Of a stretch of DNA of 64,000 bases, positions 23,099 to 32,311 are shown one piece after another. Position numbers and translations under genes: made by a program. The stretch comes from PALSA-1004 sp041483135 (lineage in GTDB: Bacteria; Pseudomonadota; Gammaproteobacteria; Burkholderiales; SG8-41), in NCBI GenBank assembly GCA_041483135.1, contig JBGPFE010000006.1, positions 62,001-126,000 of the forward strand, in the 5' to 3' direction. Positions within the stretch are counted from its first letter, which is position 1. Each line of letters begins with the position of its first letter. The notes below the pieces were generated by a model. It had not been told where the DNA came from. It did not search any database and saw only the letters and a program-made list of their open reading frames with translations.

Positions 23099-23206
23099 TA
23101 GTGCCGTTCCAACTTGATTGGCCTAATGCTCACGAGGATCCTTCTGCTGAATATCGTGCTTCGATCACGCATCACAGATAGCCCGGAATAGTTGGAACGG
23201 CACTAG
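23099..23206. mobile_element. 108-bp MITE-like element with the same inverted repeats as the GIY-YIG element
   Basis: The ends are TAGTGCCGTTCCAACT (23099-23114) and AGTTGGAACGGCACTAG (23190-23206), perfect inverted repeats over 16 bases. The same sequence bounds the GIY-YIG gene at 62689-63012. The 75 bases inside have no open frame. The right end supplies the TAG stop of ccoI, and the left end reaches to 4 bases from the ccoS start. It looks like a non-autonomous copy mobilised in trans. A weak resemblance of its interior (AAGGATCCTCGTGAGCATTA) to the start region of the GIY-YIG gene is not strong enough to prove an internal deletion. Confidence 0.72.
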
Positions 23207-25740
23207 TTTACCGCGACTGTCGCAGACGCGGGCATTGACGTCGTCTGCGGCGGCGCGTGGCGCAGAAGCCGCAGCGCATTGGCGACCACCAGCATCGAGC
23301 TTGCCGCCATGCCGGCACCGGCAAGCAAAGGCGTCACATAACCGCACGCGGCAAGCGGGATCGCCACCAGATTGTAAGCGAATGCCCACGCCAGGTTCTG
23401 GCGGATAATGCGCAATGTTGCGCATGCTGTACGCACGGCCACCAGCAGCGCGTCGAGGCGGCCTGACAGCAGTATCACGTCGCTCGCGCTGCACGCAATG
23501 TCGGCGCCGCCGCCCATCGCGATCGACACCTGCGACGCGGCAAGTCCCGCCGCATCGTTGACGCCATCGCCCACCATCGCGACGACGGCGCCGTCGCGTT
23601 GCAGGCATTGCACGTAATCGAGCTTGTCGCACGGCGTGGCGCCCCCAAGCACCGCCGAAATCCCGAGTTGATGTGCAATATGACATGCAATTTGTGGACG
23701 GTCGCCCGACAGCAGGTGCACCCGCTTGCCAAGCCGAGTCAATTCACTCACCACCATGCGCGCGTGCGGCCGCAGCGGATCAGTCAGCATGAACAATCCA
23801 ATCCAGCCGCGCTCGTCGCCGAGCGCCACCACCGTGATGTCATCCGCGACCAACGCGAGGCCGCGGGGAAATGGCAGGCCGTTCAACGCGGCAACGAACG
23901 GCGGCGTACCGAGCCGCCAACGCACACCGTCGATTGTCGCCTCGACGCCACTGCCGGCAATATGTTTGACCTCACTGCAACTGCGCTGCGCGCCGGCCGG
24001 GGCGGCGGCTGTAATAGCGCGCGCAATCGGATGTCCGGAACCGGACTCGAGCGCAGCGGCAAGCGCCAGGCACTCGTCACGCCCAGGCTCACCCGGGTGC
24101 ACAGCCAGAGCCAGTGGTATCACGCCGACGAGCCGCATCTCACCGGTTGTCAGCGTACCGGTCTTGTCGAAAACGAAGTCCGTCGCATGCGCGAGGCTTT
24201 CGAGCGCATCGCCGCGCGTGATCAAAACGCCATGCGCATGCAGCGTACCGGTAGCGGCCGCCAGCGCGGTCGGCGTGGCGAGCGATAACGCGCATGGGCA
24301 ACTCACCACGAGCACCGCGACCGTCACCCACAGCGCGCGCGCGGCATCAAGCTGATACCATACCGCTGCAACCATCGCAGCAATTATCAACAGCGCCAAT
24401 ACAAAATGCTGCGCAATCCGATCGGCGCTGCGCGCGATGCGCGGCTTTTCCCCTGCCGCGCGATCGAGCAGACGCAGGATGCCGGCCAGCACGGTAGCGG
24501 CGCCGATGCGCGTCACGCGCAGCACGAGCGGATTGCCGACATTGAGCGAACCGCCGGTCAGATCGTCGCCAACGCGCCGGGGCCGCGGCCGCGACTCGCC
24601 GGTCAGCAGCCGTTCATCGAACTCGCTCGCACCATCGACCACCACCCCGTCGGCGGGCACCGCCGCGCCGGGCCGCACGCGCAGATAATCCCCCACGCGC
24701 AGGCAGTTGACCGCCACCATTTCGGCGAGATCGGATTCAGGCCACTCGGCGAAGCGCTCGGCCACCGCCGGCGCCTGTTGCGCTAGCCGCTCCTGCGTCA
24801 TCGCCGCGCGCGCGCGCGCCGTCATCTCGAGGTAGCGCGCTGCAAGCAGTAAAAACACGAACATGGTGACCGAATCGAAATAGACCTGGCCGCTGCCGGT
24901 GACGGTCGCGACGACGCTCGCCGCAAACGCGGTACCGATGCCGAGCGCGATCGGCACGTCCATGCCGAGATGGCGCGCGCGCGCGTCCCGCCAGGCGCCG
25001 GCAAAAAACGGCGCCGCCGAAAAGAGCACCACCGGAAGCGTGAGGATCAGGCTCGCAATGCGCATCAACTGCTCGATGTCGGCCGTCATTTCGCCGTCGG
25101 TCAGGTACACCGGCACCAGGTACATCATGACCTGCATCATGCCGAAGCCGGCGATGAACAGCCGCCACAACGCGCGGTCGCGCTCGCGGCGGCGCGCCTG
25201 CTCGGCGCGCGCGCTATCGTAGGCAGAGGCACGGTAGCCGATTGCCGCGACCGCTTCGAGTATCGCGGCAAGCCGCGTGCGGCGCGCGTCCCAGCGTACC
25301 TGGGCGCGGTGGGTCGCGTAGTTGATGTCGATGTCGAGCACACCGGGCATGCGCGCGATGCGCTGTTCGATCAGCCACACGCAGGCGGCACAGGTGATGC
25401 CTTCCAGCATCAGCGCCGCCTCGCGCGCGGTGCCGCCGGCGTTGCGCGACAGCGTTCGCTCGACTTCGGGAACGTCGTAAGCGGCCAGATCGCGTACTGC
25501 CTGCGGCACCGTTTCTTCGCGTGACGGCAGCGCGCTGCGATGACGGTAATAGGAAGTCAGACCGTAGTCGACGATGGTCTGCGCCACCGCCTGACACCCG
25601 GCGCAACACATCGCGCGCTCGACACCATCGATCGCGACCATCAAATCACCGCCGTGCGGCAGCGGCATACCGCAGTGATAGCACCCGGTTTGCGACGGCA
25701 CTGCGACGGACACGGCGGCAGTCAAAATAACTGAATCCAT
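23203..25740 (-). CDS. ccoI: Copper-translocating P1B-type ATPase CcoI (FixI)
   Basis: An 845-residue copper exporter of the FixI/CcoI class, which supplies copper for cbb3 oxidase CuB. Parts in order: an N-terminal cysteine region (GCYHCGMPL, MCCAGCQAV), a heavy-metal domain (GITCAACVWLIE), membrane helices with the SCPCALSLATP site, the phosphorylated Asp in DKTGTLTTGE, the SGHPIARA motif and MVGDGVNDAAG. The ATG at 25740 is chosen because the FNR/DNR box at 25786 predicts transcription from about 25751; longer frames to 25902 lack support. The TAG stop lies inside the inverted repeat of the 108-bp element. Confidence 0.95.
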   Translation of the reverse strand: MDSVILTAAVSVAVPSQTGCYHCGMPLPHGGDLMVAIDGVERAMCCAGCQAVAQTIVDYGLTSYYRHRSALPSREETVPQAVRDLAAYDVPEVERTLSRNAGGTAREAALMLEGITCAACVWLIEQRIARMPGVLDIDINYATHRAQVRWDARRTRLAAILEAVAAIGYRASAYDSARAEQARRRERDRALWRLFIAGFGMMQVMMYLVPVYLTDGEMTADIEQLMRIASLILTLPVVLFSAAPFFAGAWRDARARHLGMDVPIALGIGTAFAASVVATVTGSGQVYFDSVTMFVFLLLAARYLEMTARARAAMTQERLAQQAPAVAERFAEWPESDLAEMVAVNCLRVGDYLRVRPGAAVPADGVVVDGASEFDERLLTGESRPRPRRVGDDLTGGSLNVGNPLVLRVTRIGAATVLAGILRLLDRAAGEKPRIARSADRIAQHFVLALLIIAAMVAAVWYQLDAARALWVTVAVLVVSCPCALSLATPTALAAATGTLHAHGVLITRGDALESLAHATDFVFDKTGTLTTGEMRLVGVIPLALAVHPGEPGRDECLALAAALESGSGHPIARAITAAAPAGAQRSCSEVKHIAGSGVEATIDGVRWRLGTPPFVAALNGLPFPRGLALVADDITVVALGDERGWIGLFMLTDPLRPHARMVVSELTRLGKRVHLLSGDRPQIACHIAHQLGISAVLGGATPCDKLDYVQCLQRDGAVVAMVGDGVNDAAGLAASQVSIAMGGGADIACSASDVILLSGRLDALLVAVRTACATLRIIRQNLAWAFAYNLVAIPLAACGYVTPLLAGAGMAASSMLVVANALRLLRHAPPQTTSMPASATVAVN

Positions 25741-25785
25741 GAGGGGCTCTGGCATGCATGTTAGGAGCGGCCGCGACAACCAGGC

Positions 25786-25799
25786 TTGACCTGAATCAA
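25786..25799. promoter_or_regulatory. FNR/DNR box upstream of ccoI
   Basis: TTGACCTGAATCAA matches TTGAT-N4-ATCAA with one change. It is centred 52 bases upstream of the ccoI ATG and 46 upstream of the divergent aat ATG. Given the neighbours it most likely drives ccoI-ccoS-hemerythrin. Confidence 0.7.
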
Positions 25800-25837
25800 A
25801 TACCAACGCTGGCCGTGGCGTCCGTAGAATACGGTTC

Positions 25838-26536
25838 ATGCTCCGCTGGCTGCGAATCGACGACCCGTTTCCCCCCGTGACCGAGGCGCTTTCGGATCCC
25901 AATGGCCTGCTCGCCGCGGGCGGCGATCTGTCGGCTGCGCGCCTGCTCGATGCCTACCGCCACGGAATTTTTCCCTGGTTCAATCCGGGACAGCCGATCC
26001 TGTGGTGGAGCCCCGACCCGCGCATGGTGCTCATCCCGGCCGAGTTCAAAATAGCGCGCTCGCTCGGCAAGGTGCTGCGCAACCGCGACTACGAAGCGCG
26101 CGCCGACACGAGCTTCCGCGCTGTGATGCAGGCGTGCGCCGAGCCGCGCCCGGAACAGGACGGCACCTGGATCAGCGACGAGATGATCGCCGCTTATTGC
26201 GAGTTGCACGAGCAAGGCCTCGCGCATTCGGTCGAAACGTGGATCGACGGTGAACTGGCGGGCGGGCTCTACGGCGTTGCGCTGGGGCGCATGTTCTACG
26301 GCGAATCGATGTTCACGCGCGTCGCCGACGCTTCCAAAATCGCGCTTGCGCATCTCGTGCGCCAGCTCGAGCGCTGGGAATTCGGACTGATCGACTGCCA
26401 GGTGCATACCGGGCATCTGGCGTCGGTGGGCGCACGCGAAATCCCGCGCGCCGACTTTATGCGAAAACTGCAGGAGTTGGTAAACTATGCGGGTGTAACC
26501 GGTTGCTGGGAACTAGACGATGACCTTGCTCAATGA
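25838..26536 (+). CDS. aat: Leucyl/phenylalanyl-tRNA--protein transferase
   Basis: A 232-residue N-end-rule enzyme that adds Leu or Phe to proteins with N-terminal Arg or Lys, marking them for ClpAP. Family motifs are complete: DPNGLLAAGGDLSAARLLDA, GIFPWFNPGQPILWWSPDPR, and FYGESMFTRVADASKIAL, followed by LIDCQVHTGHLASVGAREI. The 3' end overlaps bpt by 17 bases, the usual betaproteobacterial arrangement. It diverges from ccoI. Confidence 0.96.
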   Translation: MLRWLRIDDPFPPVTEALSDPNGLLAAGGDLSAARLLDAYRHGIFPWFNPGQPILWWSPDPRMVLIPAEFKIARSLGKVLRNRDYEARADTSFRAVMQACAEPRPEQDGTWISDEMIAAYCELHEQGLAHSVETWIDGELAGGLYGVALGRMFYGESMFTRVADASKIALAHLVRQLERWEFGLIDCQVHTGHLASVGAREIPRADFMRKLQELVNYAGVTGCWELDDDLAQ

Positions 26537-27275
26537 TTTTCCGCTGTCGGTCCTGCAGTTCTACGCGACCGCGCCGTATCCGTGCAGCTATCTGCCGGAC
26601 CGGCTGGCGCGCTCGCAGGTCGCAACGCCCAGCCACCTGATCGACGGCCCGGTTTACAGCGAGCTCGTCAAGGCCGGTTTCCGCCGCAGCGGCGCTTTCA
26701 CTTATCGCCCCTACTGCGACCACTGCCGCGCCTGTGTGCCGGTGCGCATCGTGACCGAGGAGTTCAAGGCGAGCCGCACCCAGCGCCGCATCTGGAAAAA
26801 GCACGCCGCGCTCAAGGCCGAGGTGCTCGACCTCAAGTACAGCCCCGAGCATTACGCGCTGTATCTGCGCTATCAGTCGACGCGGCATGCGGGCGGCGGC
26901 ATGGACCAGGACAGCCGCGAGCAGTACCGCCACTTCCTGCTGCAAAGCAACGTCGATTCGCGGCTCATCGAGTTCCGCGAGCACGGCGTGCTGCGCATGG
27001 TCAGCATCCTCGACGAGCTCGCCGACGGGATGTCGTCGGTCTATACCTTCTTCGATCCGGAAATCAAGGCGGCGAGCTTCGGCACGTTCAACATCCTGTG
27101 GCAGATCGACATGTGCGTGAAAAACGACCTGCCGTTCCTGTATCTCGGTTACTGGATCGCGCAAAGCCGCAAGATGGCCTACAAGGTCAACTTCCAGCCG
27201 ATGCAGGGCCTGCTCGACGGCCGCTGGCAGCCGATACAACCCGGATTGGCGAAAACCGCAGGCGCGGCCCGCTAG
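26520..27275 (+). CDS. bpt: Aspartate/glutamate leucyltransferase (Bpt, ATE family)
   Basis: A 251-residue transferase that adds Leu to proteins starting with Asp or Glu. The N-terminal cysteine-containing motif TYRPYCDHCRACVPVRI and the C-terminal YLGYWIAQSRKMAYKVNFQP are diagnostic of the arginyl/leucyltransferase family. It acts with Aat in the same N-degron pathway, and the two genes overlap by 17 bases. Its stop is 10 bases from the convergent AI-2E-family gene. Confidence 0.95.
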   Translation: MTLLNDFPLSVLQFYATAPYPCSYLPDRLARSQVATPSHLIDGPVYSELVKAGFRRSGAFTYRPYCDHCRACVPVRIVTEEFKASRTQRRIWKKHAALKAEVLDLKYSPEHYALYLRYQSTRHAGGGMDQDSREQYRHFLLQSNVDSRLIEFREHGVLRMVSILDELADGMSSVYTFFDPEIKAASFGTFNILWQIDMCVKNDLPFLYLGYWIAQSRKMAYKVNFQPMQGLLDGRWQPIQPGLAKTAGAAR

Positions 27276-27285
27276 CCGCACCGGT

Positions 27286-28392
27286 TCAAGCCGTCGTATC
27301 CGGCTTGGTAGCCGGCTGTGTTGTCCATAACCTCGCGAGCGAGTAGCCGACGGCTAGCAGCGTCGGGCCGAGAAAAATGCCGACGAAACCGAACGCGATC
27401 ACGCCGCCGAACACGCCAAGCAGCACCAGCACGAACGGCAAACTGCTGCCGCGGCTGATCAAAAGCGGCTTGACCACATTGTCGATGCCGCTGATCGCAA
27501 AGAAACCCCATACCGCCATGAATACCGCCCAGCCGAGCGAACCCTTGTAGATGAGCCACGCGGTCGCACCGCCCCAGATCAGCGGCGGGCCGATCGGCGC
27601 CATCGAGAGCAGGAACGTCAGGAAGCCGAGCACCAGCGCGCCGGGCACCCCCGCGATCAAAAATCCGATCACTGCCACCAGCCCCTGCGCGATCGCGGTA
27701 CCGACGAGGCCGTAGACGACTCCCTTGATCGTGCCGCCAACCGTCTGAAACAGCCCGGGGGCGAGCCGTCCGGCAACCCGCCGCGTCGCCGATTTTGCCG
27801 CCTCCATCAGCGCCGCGCCGTCGCGGTAGAAGAAAAAACCGATGAACGCTGTGAGACTCAGCTGCAAAACGCCTTCGCCGAGGATCAATCCGGCCTTGAG
27901 CAATCCCTGTTGCGCGGGCTGCGCGAGCTTCTTCAATGTTTCATTGAGTTTTGCCTTGCTCGCCGCGATTTCGCGCCACCCGGTGTCGATGCCGTCACCC
28001 ACTACCGGAATGCTCGCGATCCAGTCCGGCGGATTCGGCAGGCCCTCGGCAAAGAATTCGCGCGTCTGCTCGACCACGGCGGTAACGTTGTCGGCGAGGT
28101 TCAAGGCGAGCAGCGCGAGCGGGAGCACGACGACCAGGATCAGCAGCAGCGTCATCACGAATGCCGCGAGCGAGCGGTGTCCCCGCAGCTCCCGCTCCAA
28201 CCGCTGGTACACGGGCCAGGTCGAGAAACACATGATCGCCGCGCACAGCAGCGCCGTCACGAACGGTTGCAGGACCAGCCAACAGCCGACGACCAGCACC
28301 ACCATCGCGGCAACCTGCGCAATTTGTTCGACTCGTTTTTCCAAAGGCAGGCAGCTCCGTATTGTCGGCCGGGTATGGCCGCGTTCTATCAT
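27286..28392 (-). CDS. AI-2E family transporter (PerM/UPF0118)
   Basis: A 368-residue membrane protein with about eight helices. The N-terminal half includes FVTALLCAAIMCFSTWPVYQ, and the C-terminal half the conserved VPGALVLGFLTFLLSMAPIG and NVVKPLLISRG found in AI-2E/PerM proteins. Family members export small molecules or act as antiporters; the substrate is not predictable here. The start at 28392 is the first ATG and may be up to 16 codons early. It diverges from pyrD. Confidence 0.87.
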   Translation of the reverse strand: MIERGHTRPTIRSCLPLEKRVEQIAQVAAMVVLVVGCWLVLQPFVTALLCAAIMCFSTWPVYQRLERELRGHRSLAAFVMTLLLILVVVLPLALLALNLADNVTAVVEQTREFFAEGLPNPPDWIASIPVVGDGIDTGWREIAASKAKLNETLKKLAQPAQQGLLKAGLILGEGVLQLSLTAFIGFFFYRDGAALMEAAKSATRRVAGRLAPGLFQTVGGTIKGVVYGLVGTAIAQGLVAVIGFLIAGVPGALVLGFLTFLLSMAPIGPPLIWGGATAWLIYKGSLGWAVFMAVWGFFAISGIDNVVKPLLISRGSSLPFVLVLLGVFGGVIAFGFVGIFLGPTLLAVGYSLARLWTTQPATKPDTTA

Positions 28393-28450
28393 GCGCGATG
28401 CGCCGGGTCAAACCCGAACGGCGCCACCCGCCACGCGGTAAAATGATGCC

Positions 28451-29473
28451 ATGGCTTTCGCCCTGCTGCGCCCGCTGCTGTTCGCGCTCGATCCTGAAAC
28501 CGCGCACGACCTCACTCTCTCGTTGCTCGACACGCTGAATTCGTGCGGCCTCGCCGGTTTCGCAGCCGGCCAGGCCGTGAACTGCCCGCGGCGGGTGATG
28601 GGCATCGAATTCCCCAACCCGGTGGGGCTCGCGGCCGGGCTCGACAAGAACGGCGACCACATCGATGCGCTCGCCGCGCTGGGCTTCGGCTTTCTCGAAA
28701 TCGGCACCGTGACGCCGCGCGCGCAGCCCGGCAACCCCAGGCCGCGCCTGTTCCGCCTGACTCCGGCGCAGGCGTTGATCAACCGCATGGGGTTCAACAA
28801 CAGCGGCGTCGATCATCTGGTCGAACGCGTAAAACGCGCGCGCTACCGCGGCGTGCTCGGCATCAATATCGGCAAGAATTACGACACGCCGATCGAGCGC
28901 GCGGCCGACGATTATCTCGCCTGCCTGCGCAAGGCCTATCCGTTCGCAAGCTACGTCACAGTCAACATTTCCTCGCCCAACACCAGGAATCTGCGCGACT
29001 TGCAGCGCGCCGGCGAGCTCGCGCCGCTGCTCGCAGCGCTCAAGCAGGAGCAGCAACGGCTGGCCGACACGCACGGCAAGTACGTGCCGCTCGCGGTTAA
29101 AATCGCACCGGATCTCGATCAACAGCAGATTGCGGCGGTCGCGCAGTTGCTGATCGATCACCACATCGATGCGGTGATCGCCACCAACACCACTCGCGCG
29201 CGCGATGCAGTAAGCGGGATGCCGCATGCGAATGAGGGCGGCGGCTTGAGCGGCGCGCCGCTGACCGCGAAGGCGCGCGAAGTGGTGCGCACGCTTGCCC
29301 GCGCGCTCGGCGGCGTGCTGCCGATCATCGGCGTCGGCGGCATCATGAGCGCGGCGGATGCCGCCGCGATGATCGACGCCGGCGCGAGCCTGGTGCAGCT
29401 TTACACCGGGCTCATTTACCACGGACCGGCGCTGGTACGCGAAGTGGGCGCTGCGTCGCGCGCACAGGAGTAA
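28451..29473 (+). CDS. pyrD: Dihydroorotate dehydrogenase (quinone), class 2
   Basis: A 340-residue FMN enzyme of pyrimidine synthesis that passes electrons from dihydroorotate to quinone. The N-terminal amphipathic segment for membrane contact (FALLRPLLFALDPETAHDL) marks class 2. FMN and substrate motifs include NPVGLAAGLDKNGD, INRMGFNNSGVD, TVNISSPNTRNLR with the catalytic serine, and IGVGGIMSAADAAAMIDAGA. It is followed 6 bases later by ald, in the same direction. Confidence 0.96.
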   Translation: MAFALLRPLLFALDPETAHDLTLSLLDTLNSCGLAGFAAGQAVNCPRRVMGIEFPNPVGLAAGLDKNGDHIDALAALGFGFLEIGTVTPRAQPGNPRPRLFRLTPAQALINRMGFNNSGVDHLVERVKRARYRGVLGINIGKNYDTPIERAADDYLACLRKAYPFASYVTVNISSPNTRNLRDLQRAGELAPLLAALKQEQQRLADTHGKYVPLAVKIAPDLDQQQIAAVAQLLIDHHIDAVIATNTTRARDAVSGMPHANEGGGLSGAPLTAKAREVVRTLARALGGVLPIIGVGGIMSAADAAAMIDAGASLVQLYTGLIYHGPALVREVGAASRAQE

Positions 29474-29479
29474 TCAGAT

Positions 29480-30595
29480 ATGCGAATCGGCGTACCGAAG
29501 GAAATCAAGAACCACGAGTATCGGGTCGGGCTCACGCCGGCAGGCGCACATGTGCTCGCCGCCGCCGGGCACGACGTGCGGATCGAGGCGCGCGCCGGGG
29601 CCGCTGTCGGTTTCGACGATGCCGCATACCGCGCCGCCGGCGCGCAGATTGTCGCCACGGCGGCGGCAGCCTATGCGGGCGATCTCGTAATCAAGGTGAA
29701 GGAACTGCAGCCGGCGGAATTCGCGCTCACCCATCCCGGCCAGATTCTGTTCTGCTATCAGCATCTCGCGCCCGATCCAGCGCTGCTTGCGGCAATGCTC
29801 GAGCGCAAAGTGAGCTGCGTCGCCTACGAAACCGTGACCGCTGCCGATGGCAGCCTGCCGCTGCTGATTCCGATGTCGGAAATCGCGGGGCGGCTCGCAA
29901 TCCAGGTGGGTGCCTGGGCGCTGCAGATGGCAAACGGCGGCAGCGGCATTCTGCTGTCGGGCGTACCGGGTGTCGCGCCCGGCAAAGTGCTAATCATCGG
30001 CGGCGGTACCGTCGGCGCGAATGCCGCGCGCATCGCAATCGGCATGGGTGCCGACGTCATGCTGCTCGATCACAGCCCGGCACGGCTGCGCACACTCGAA
30101 CTGGTGTTCGGCACGCGCCTCAAGACCCGCTTCTCCGAGCCGCTGGCGATCCGCGCGCTCACGCGCGATGCCGATCTGGTGGTCGGCGCAGTGCTGCTGC
30201 CGGGGAAACTGTCGCCGAAACTCATTCATCGCGACGACGTGGCGGCAATGCGCCCCGGTTCGGTGATCGTCGACGTCGGCATCGACCAGGGGGGCATCGC
30301 AGAGACTTCGCGCCCGAGCTCGCATTCGAATCCGCTTTACGTCGAGTCGGGCGTCGTACATTACTGCGTGCCGAACATGCCCTCGGCGGTGGCGCGCACC
30401 GCAACGCTGTCGCTCACGCAGGCGACGCTGCCGTACGCAGCCGCGCTGGCCGCGCAAGGTTTGCGCGCGGCGCTAACCGCCGATACGGGCTTGGGCGGAG
30501 GGCTGCAGGTCCATGCCGGCCACGTTACCTATCGCGATCTTGCAGCCGATGTCGGCCGACCTTATGTGCCCGCAACGGAGGCGCTCGCTCGATGA
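29480..30595 (+). CDS. ald: Alanine dehydrogenase
   Basis: A 371-residue NAD-dependent enzyme that interconverts L-alanine with pyruvate and ammonium. The N-terminal signature MRIGVPKEIKNHEYRVGLTP, the active-site segments VIKVKELQPAEF and CYQHLAPDPAL (catalytic Lys and His), and the NAD-binding IIGGGTVGANAARIAIGMGA are intact. Length matches the family. Its stop overlaps the start of the rsxB-like gene (ATGA), so the two are probably translated together, although no functional link is obvious. Confidence 0.95.
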   Translation: MRIGVPKEIKNHEYRVGLTPAGAHVLAAAGHDVRIEARAGAAVGFDDAAYRAAGAQIVATAAAAYAGDLVIKVKELQPAEFALTHPGQILFCYQHLAPDPALLAAMLERKVSCVAYETVTAADGSLPLLIPMSEIAGRLAIQVGAWALQMANGGSGILLSGVPGVAPGKVLIIGGGTVGANAARIAIGMGADVMLLDHSPARLRTLELVFGTRLKTRFSEPLAIRALTRDADLVVGAVLLPGKLSPKLIHRDDVAAMRPGSVIVDVGIDQGGIAETSRPSSHSNPLYVESGVVHYCVPNMPSAVARTATLSLTQATLPYAAALAAQGLRAALTADTGLGGGLQVHAGHVTYRDLAADVGRPYVPATEALAR

Positions 30596-31221
30596 GTGCC
30601 GCGGGGGATCGCATTCAGCGCATCGACGCGCTGCTGCCGCAGACGCAATGCCGGCTGTGCGGTTATCCGGGCTGCCGGCCCTACGCCGAGGCGATCGCCG
30701 CGGGTCGTGCCGACATCAATCAGTGCCCGCCGGGTGGCGACGAGGGCGCGCGCGCGCTGGCGGCGCTGCTGGGTGTAGCTTACAAGCCGGTCAACGCGCG
30801 CTTCGGCGCCATCAAACCGCCAGCGGTGGCGGTGATCGAGGAAGCCCTGTGCATAGGCTGCACACTGTGCATCCGGGCCTGCCCCGTCGATGCCATCGTC
30901 GGCGCGGCGAAACTGATGCACACCGTGATTGCGCGCGACTGCACCGGCTGCGAACTGTGCCTGCCGCCATGCCCGGTCGATTGCATTCGCCTGGTGGAAA
31001 TCGGCACACCGCCGACGCGGCGCGAGCGCCGGCTTGCCGCCGACCGCGCACGCCGGCGCTTCGAGCTGCACCAGACGCGCCTCGACCGCGAGCAGCGTGC
31101 CAGGCGCACCGCCAGCCGCAGCGCCGGTACAGCGGATGTCGGCGCCAAGCAGCAAACAGTGCAACGCGCAATCGAGCGCGCACGCCAACGCCTCGCCCAG
31201 CGCCAACGTTCGGGGAAATAA
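30592..31221 (+). CDS. rsxB: RnfB/RsxB-type ferredoxin, soluble stand-alone form
   Basis: A 209-residue iron-sulfur protein. Residues 1-60 carry the RnfB-type Fe-S motif (LLPQTQCRLCGYPGCRPYAE ... NQCPPGG), followed by two 4Fe-4S ferredoxin motifs (CIGCTLCIRACPVDAI and CTGCELCLPPCPVDCI). The N-terminal membrane helix of true RnfB is absent, and no other rnf genes are near. The last 60 residues are Arg/Gln-rich (RRERRLAADRARRRFELHQT). Such stand-alone forms are frequent in betaproteobacteria, where they often sit near nth, which here is 2 kb away. It could feed electrons to an iron-sulfur enzyme; that is inference. Confidence 0.88.
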   Translation: MSAAGDRIQRIDALLPQTQCRLCGYPGCRPYAEAIAAGRADINQCPPGGDEGARALAALLGVAYKPVNARFGAIKPPAVAVIEEALCIGCTLCIRACPVDAIVGAAKLMHTVIARDCTGCELCLPPCPVDCIRLVEIGTPPTRRERRLAADRARRRFELHQTRLDREQRARRTASRSAGTADVGAKQQTVQRAIERARQRLAQRQRSGK

Positions 31222-31226
31222 CCAGC

Positions 31227-31245
31227 GCGGGCAAGTCCTGCCCGC
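31227..31245. terminator. Hairpin between convergent rsxB and the diguanylate cyclase gene
   Basis: GCGGGCA-AGTCC-TGCCCGC forms a perfect 7-bp stem with a 5-base loop in the 30-base gap between two convergent stops. No T-tract follows on either strand, so it is at best a weak intrinsic terminator or an mRNA end protector. Confidence 0.45.
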
Positions 31246-31251
31246 GGCGGA

Positions 31252-32121
31252 TCAGGAGCCGAATACTTCCTGCTTGATCGCGCCCTTGCTGCTGTGCTTG
31301 ACCGAATACATCAGCTGGTCGGCCTGGCGGATCATGTCCTCGATCGAGGACGGCATTCTGACGAAGGTCGCGATGCCGATGCTGAAGGTCACCGGCCAGT
31401 CGTGCTCCTTCATCTCGTGCAACAGCCGCTGCTGCATCATTTCCACCACCATGCGGCATGCTTCGGCGTTGGTCTCCGGCAGCATCACTGCGAATTCGTC
31501 GCCGCCGAGCCGCCCCGGCAGATCGGACGTGCGCAGCTTGCGCACCATGGTCTTGGAAATAATGCGCAGCAGATTGTCGCCGACATGGTGGCCGTATTTG
31601 TCGTTGACTGTTTTGAAGTTGTCGCAGTCGATGTAGGCGATAGAGAGCGTGCGTTTGTAGCGCCGGCACACTTCGATCTCTGCGCCGACCACCTGGTAGA
31701 AACCGCCCTTGTTGACGAGCCCGGTCAGCGAGTCCTTGCGCGACTGGAAGTGCGCGTCCTCGAGCGCCCTGCGCAGGATCGACAACCCGATCACCATCGC
31801 CACGAAGCCAGCGAGCGTCGTGCCCCAATCCCAATAGAGCAGCGTAGGCGCGTTGAGGTAGTGGCCGGCTATCACATCGATGTACGCCCATGACGTGCAC
31901 GCCACCACCGACAGCAAAATGCCGAACATTCGGCCGATGACCCACGTGAAAATCAGCAGCGGCATCAGATACAGCACGGTAAGGCGCAGCGTGAAGCCGG
32001 TCGCGTAGTCGATCGCGGCGATCAACAGCAGCGAAACCAGCCCCAGCGCAAGCCACTGTCCGCGGTACTGGCTCACGTAAAAGGAACCGATTTCCGTTTT
32101 TCTGCGTGCGTTGTCCGCCAT
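31252..32121 (-). CDS. Membrane-bound diguanylate cyclase (GGDEF)
   Basis: A 289-residue enzyme making cyclic di-GMP. The N-terminal 120 residues have about five short membrane helices with little extramembrane sequence. The GGDEF domain follows (GRLGGDEFAVMLP, with active-site GGDEF), and the inhibitory RxxD site RTSD lies five residues before it, so product inhibition is likely. DSLTGLVNKGGFY marks the domain start. The ATG at 32121 has GGGAAAA in front; frames to 32442 extend into non-coding sequence. No EAL domain is present. Confidence 0.9.
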   Translation of the reverse strand: MADNARRKTEIGSFYVSQYRGQWLALGLVSLLLIAAIDYATGFTLRLTVLYLMPLLIFTWVIGRMFGILLSVVACTSWAYIDVIAGHYLNAPTLLYWDWGTTLAGFVAMVIGLSILRRALEDAHFQSRKDSLTGLVNKGGFYQVVGAEIEVCRRYKRTLSIAYIDCDNFKTVNDKYGHHVGDNLLRIISKTMVRKLRTSDLPGRLGGDEFAVMLPETNAEACRMVVEMMQQRLLHEMKEHDWPVTFSIGIATFVRMPSSIEDMIRQADQLMYSVKHSSKGAIKQEVFGS

Positions 32122-32311
32122 GATTTTCCCGTCGCCGGGCGGCCGCTTGAGTACCCGCGGCAGCCCGCTCATACCACTGAATGCGCAATAAGCATGCCAT
32201 CGGCCAAACAAGGGAAAACCCGGATTTAACCGCTGGTTTTGGATTAAGTCACATCGTTGAACAACAGGCGTGAAATAGTTGGCAAGCGGGCACGGCCGAC
32301 GGGGTGGACAT

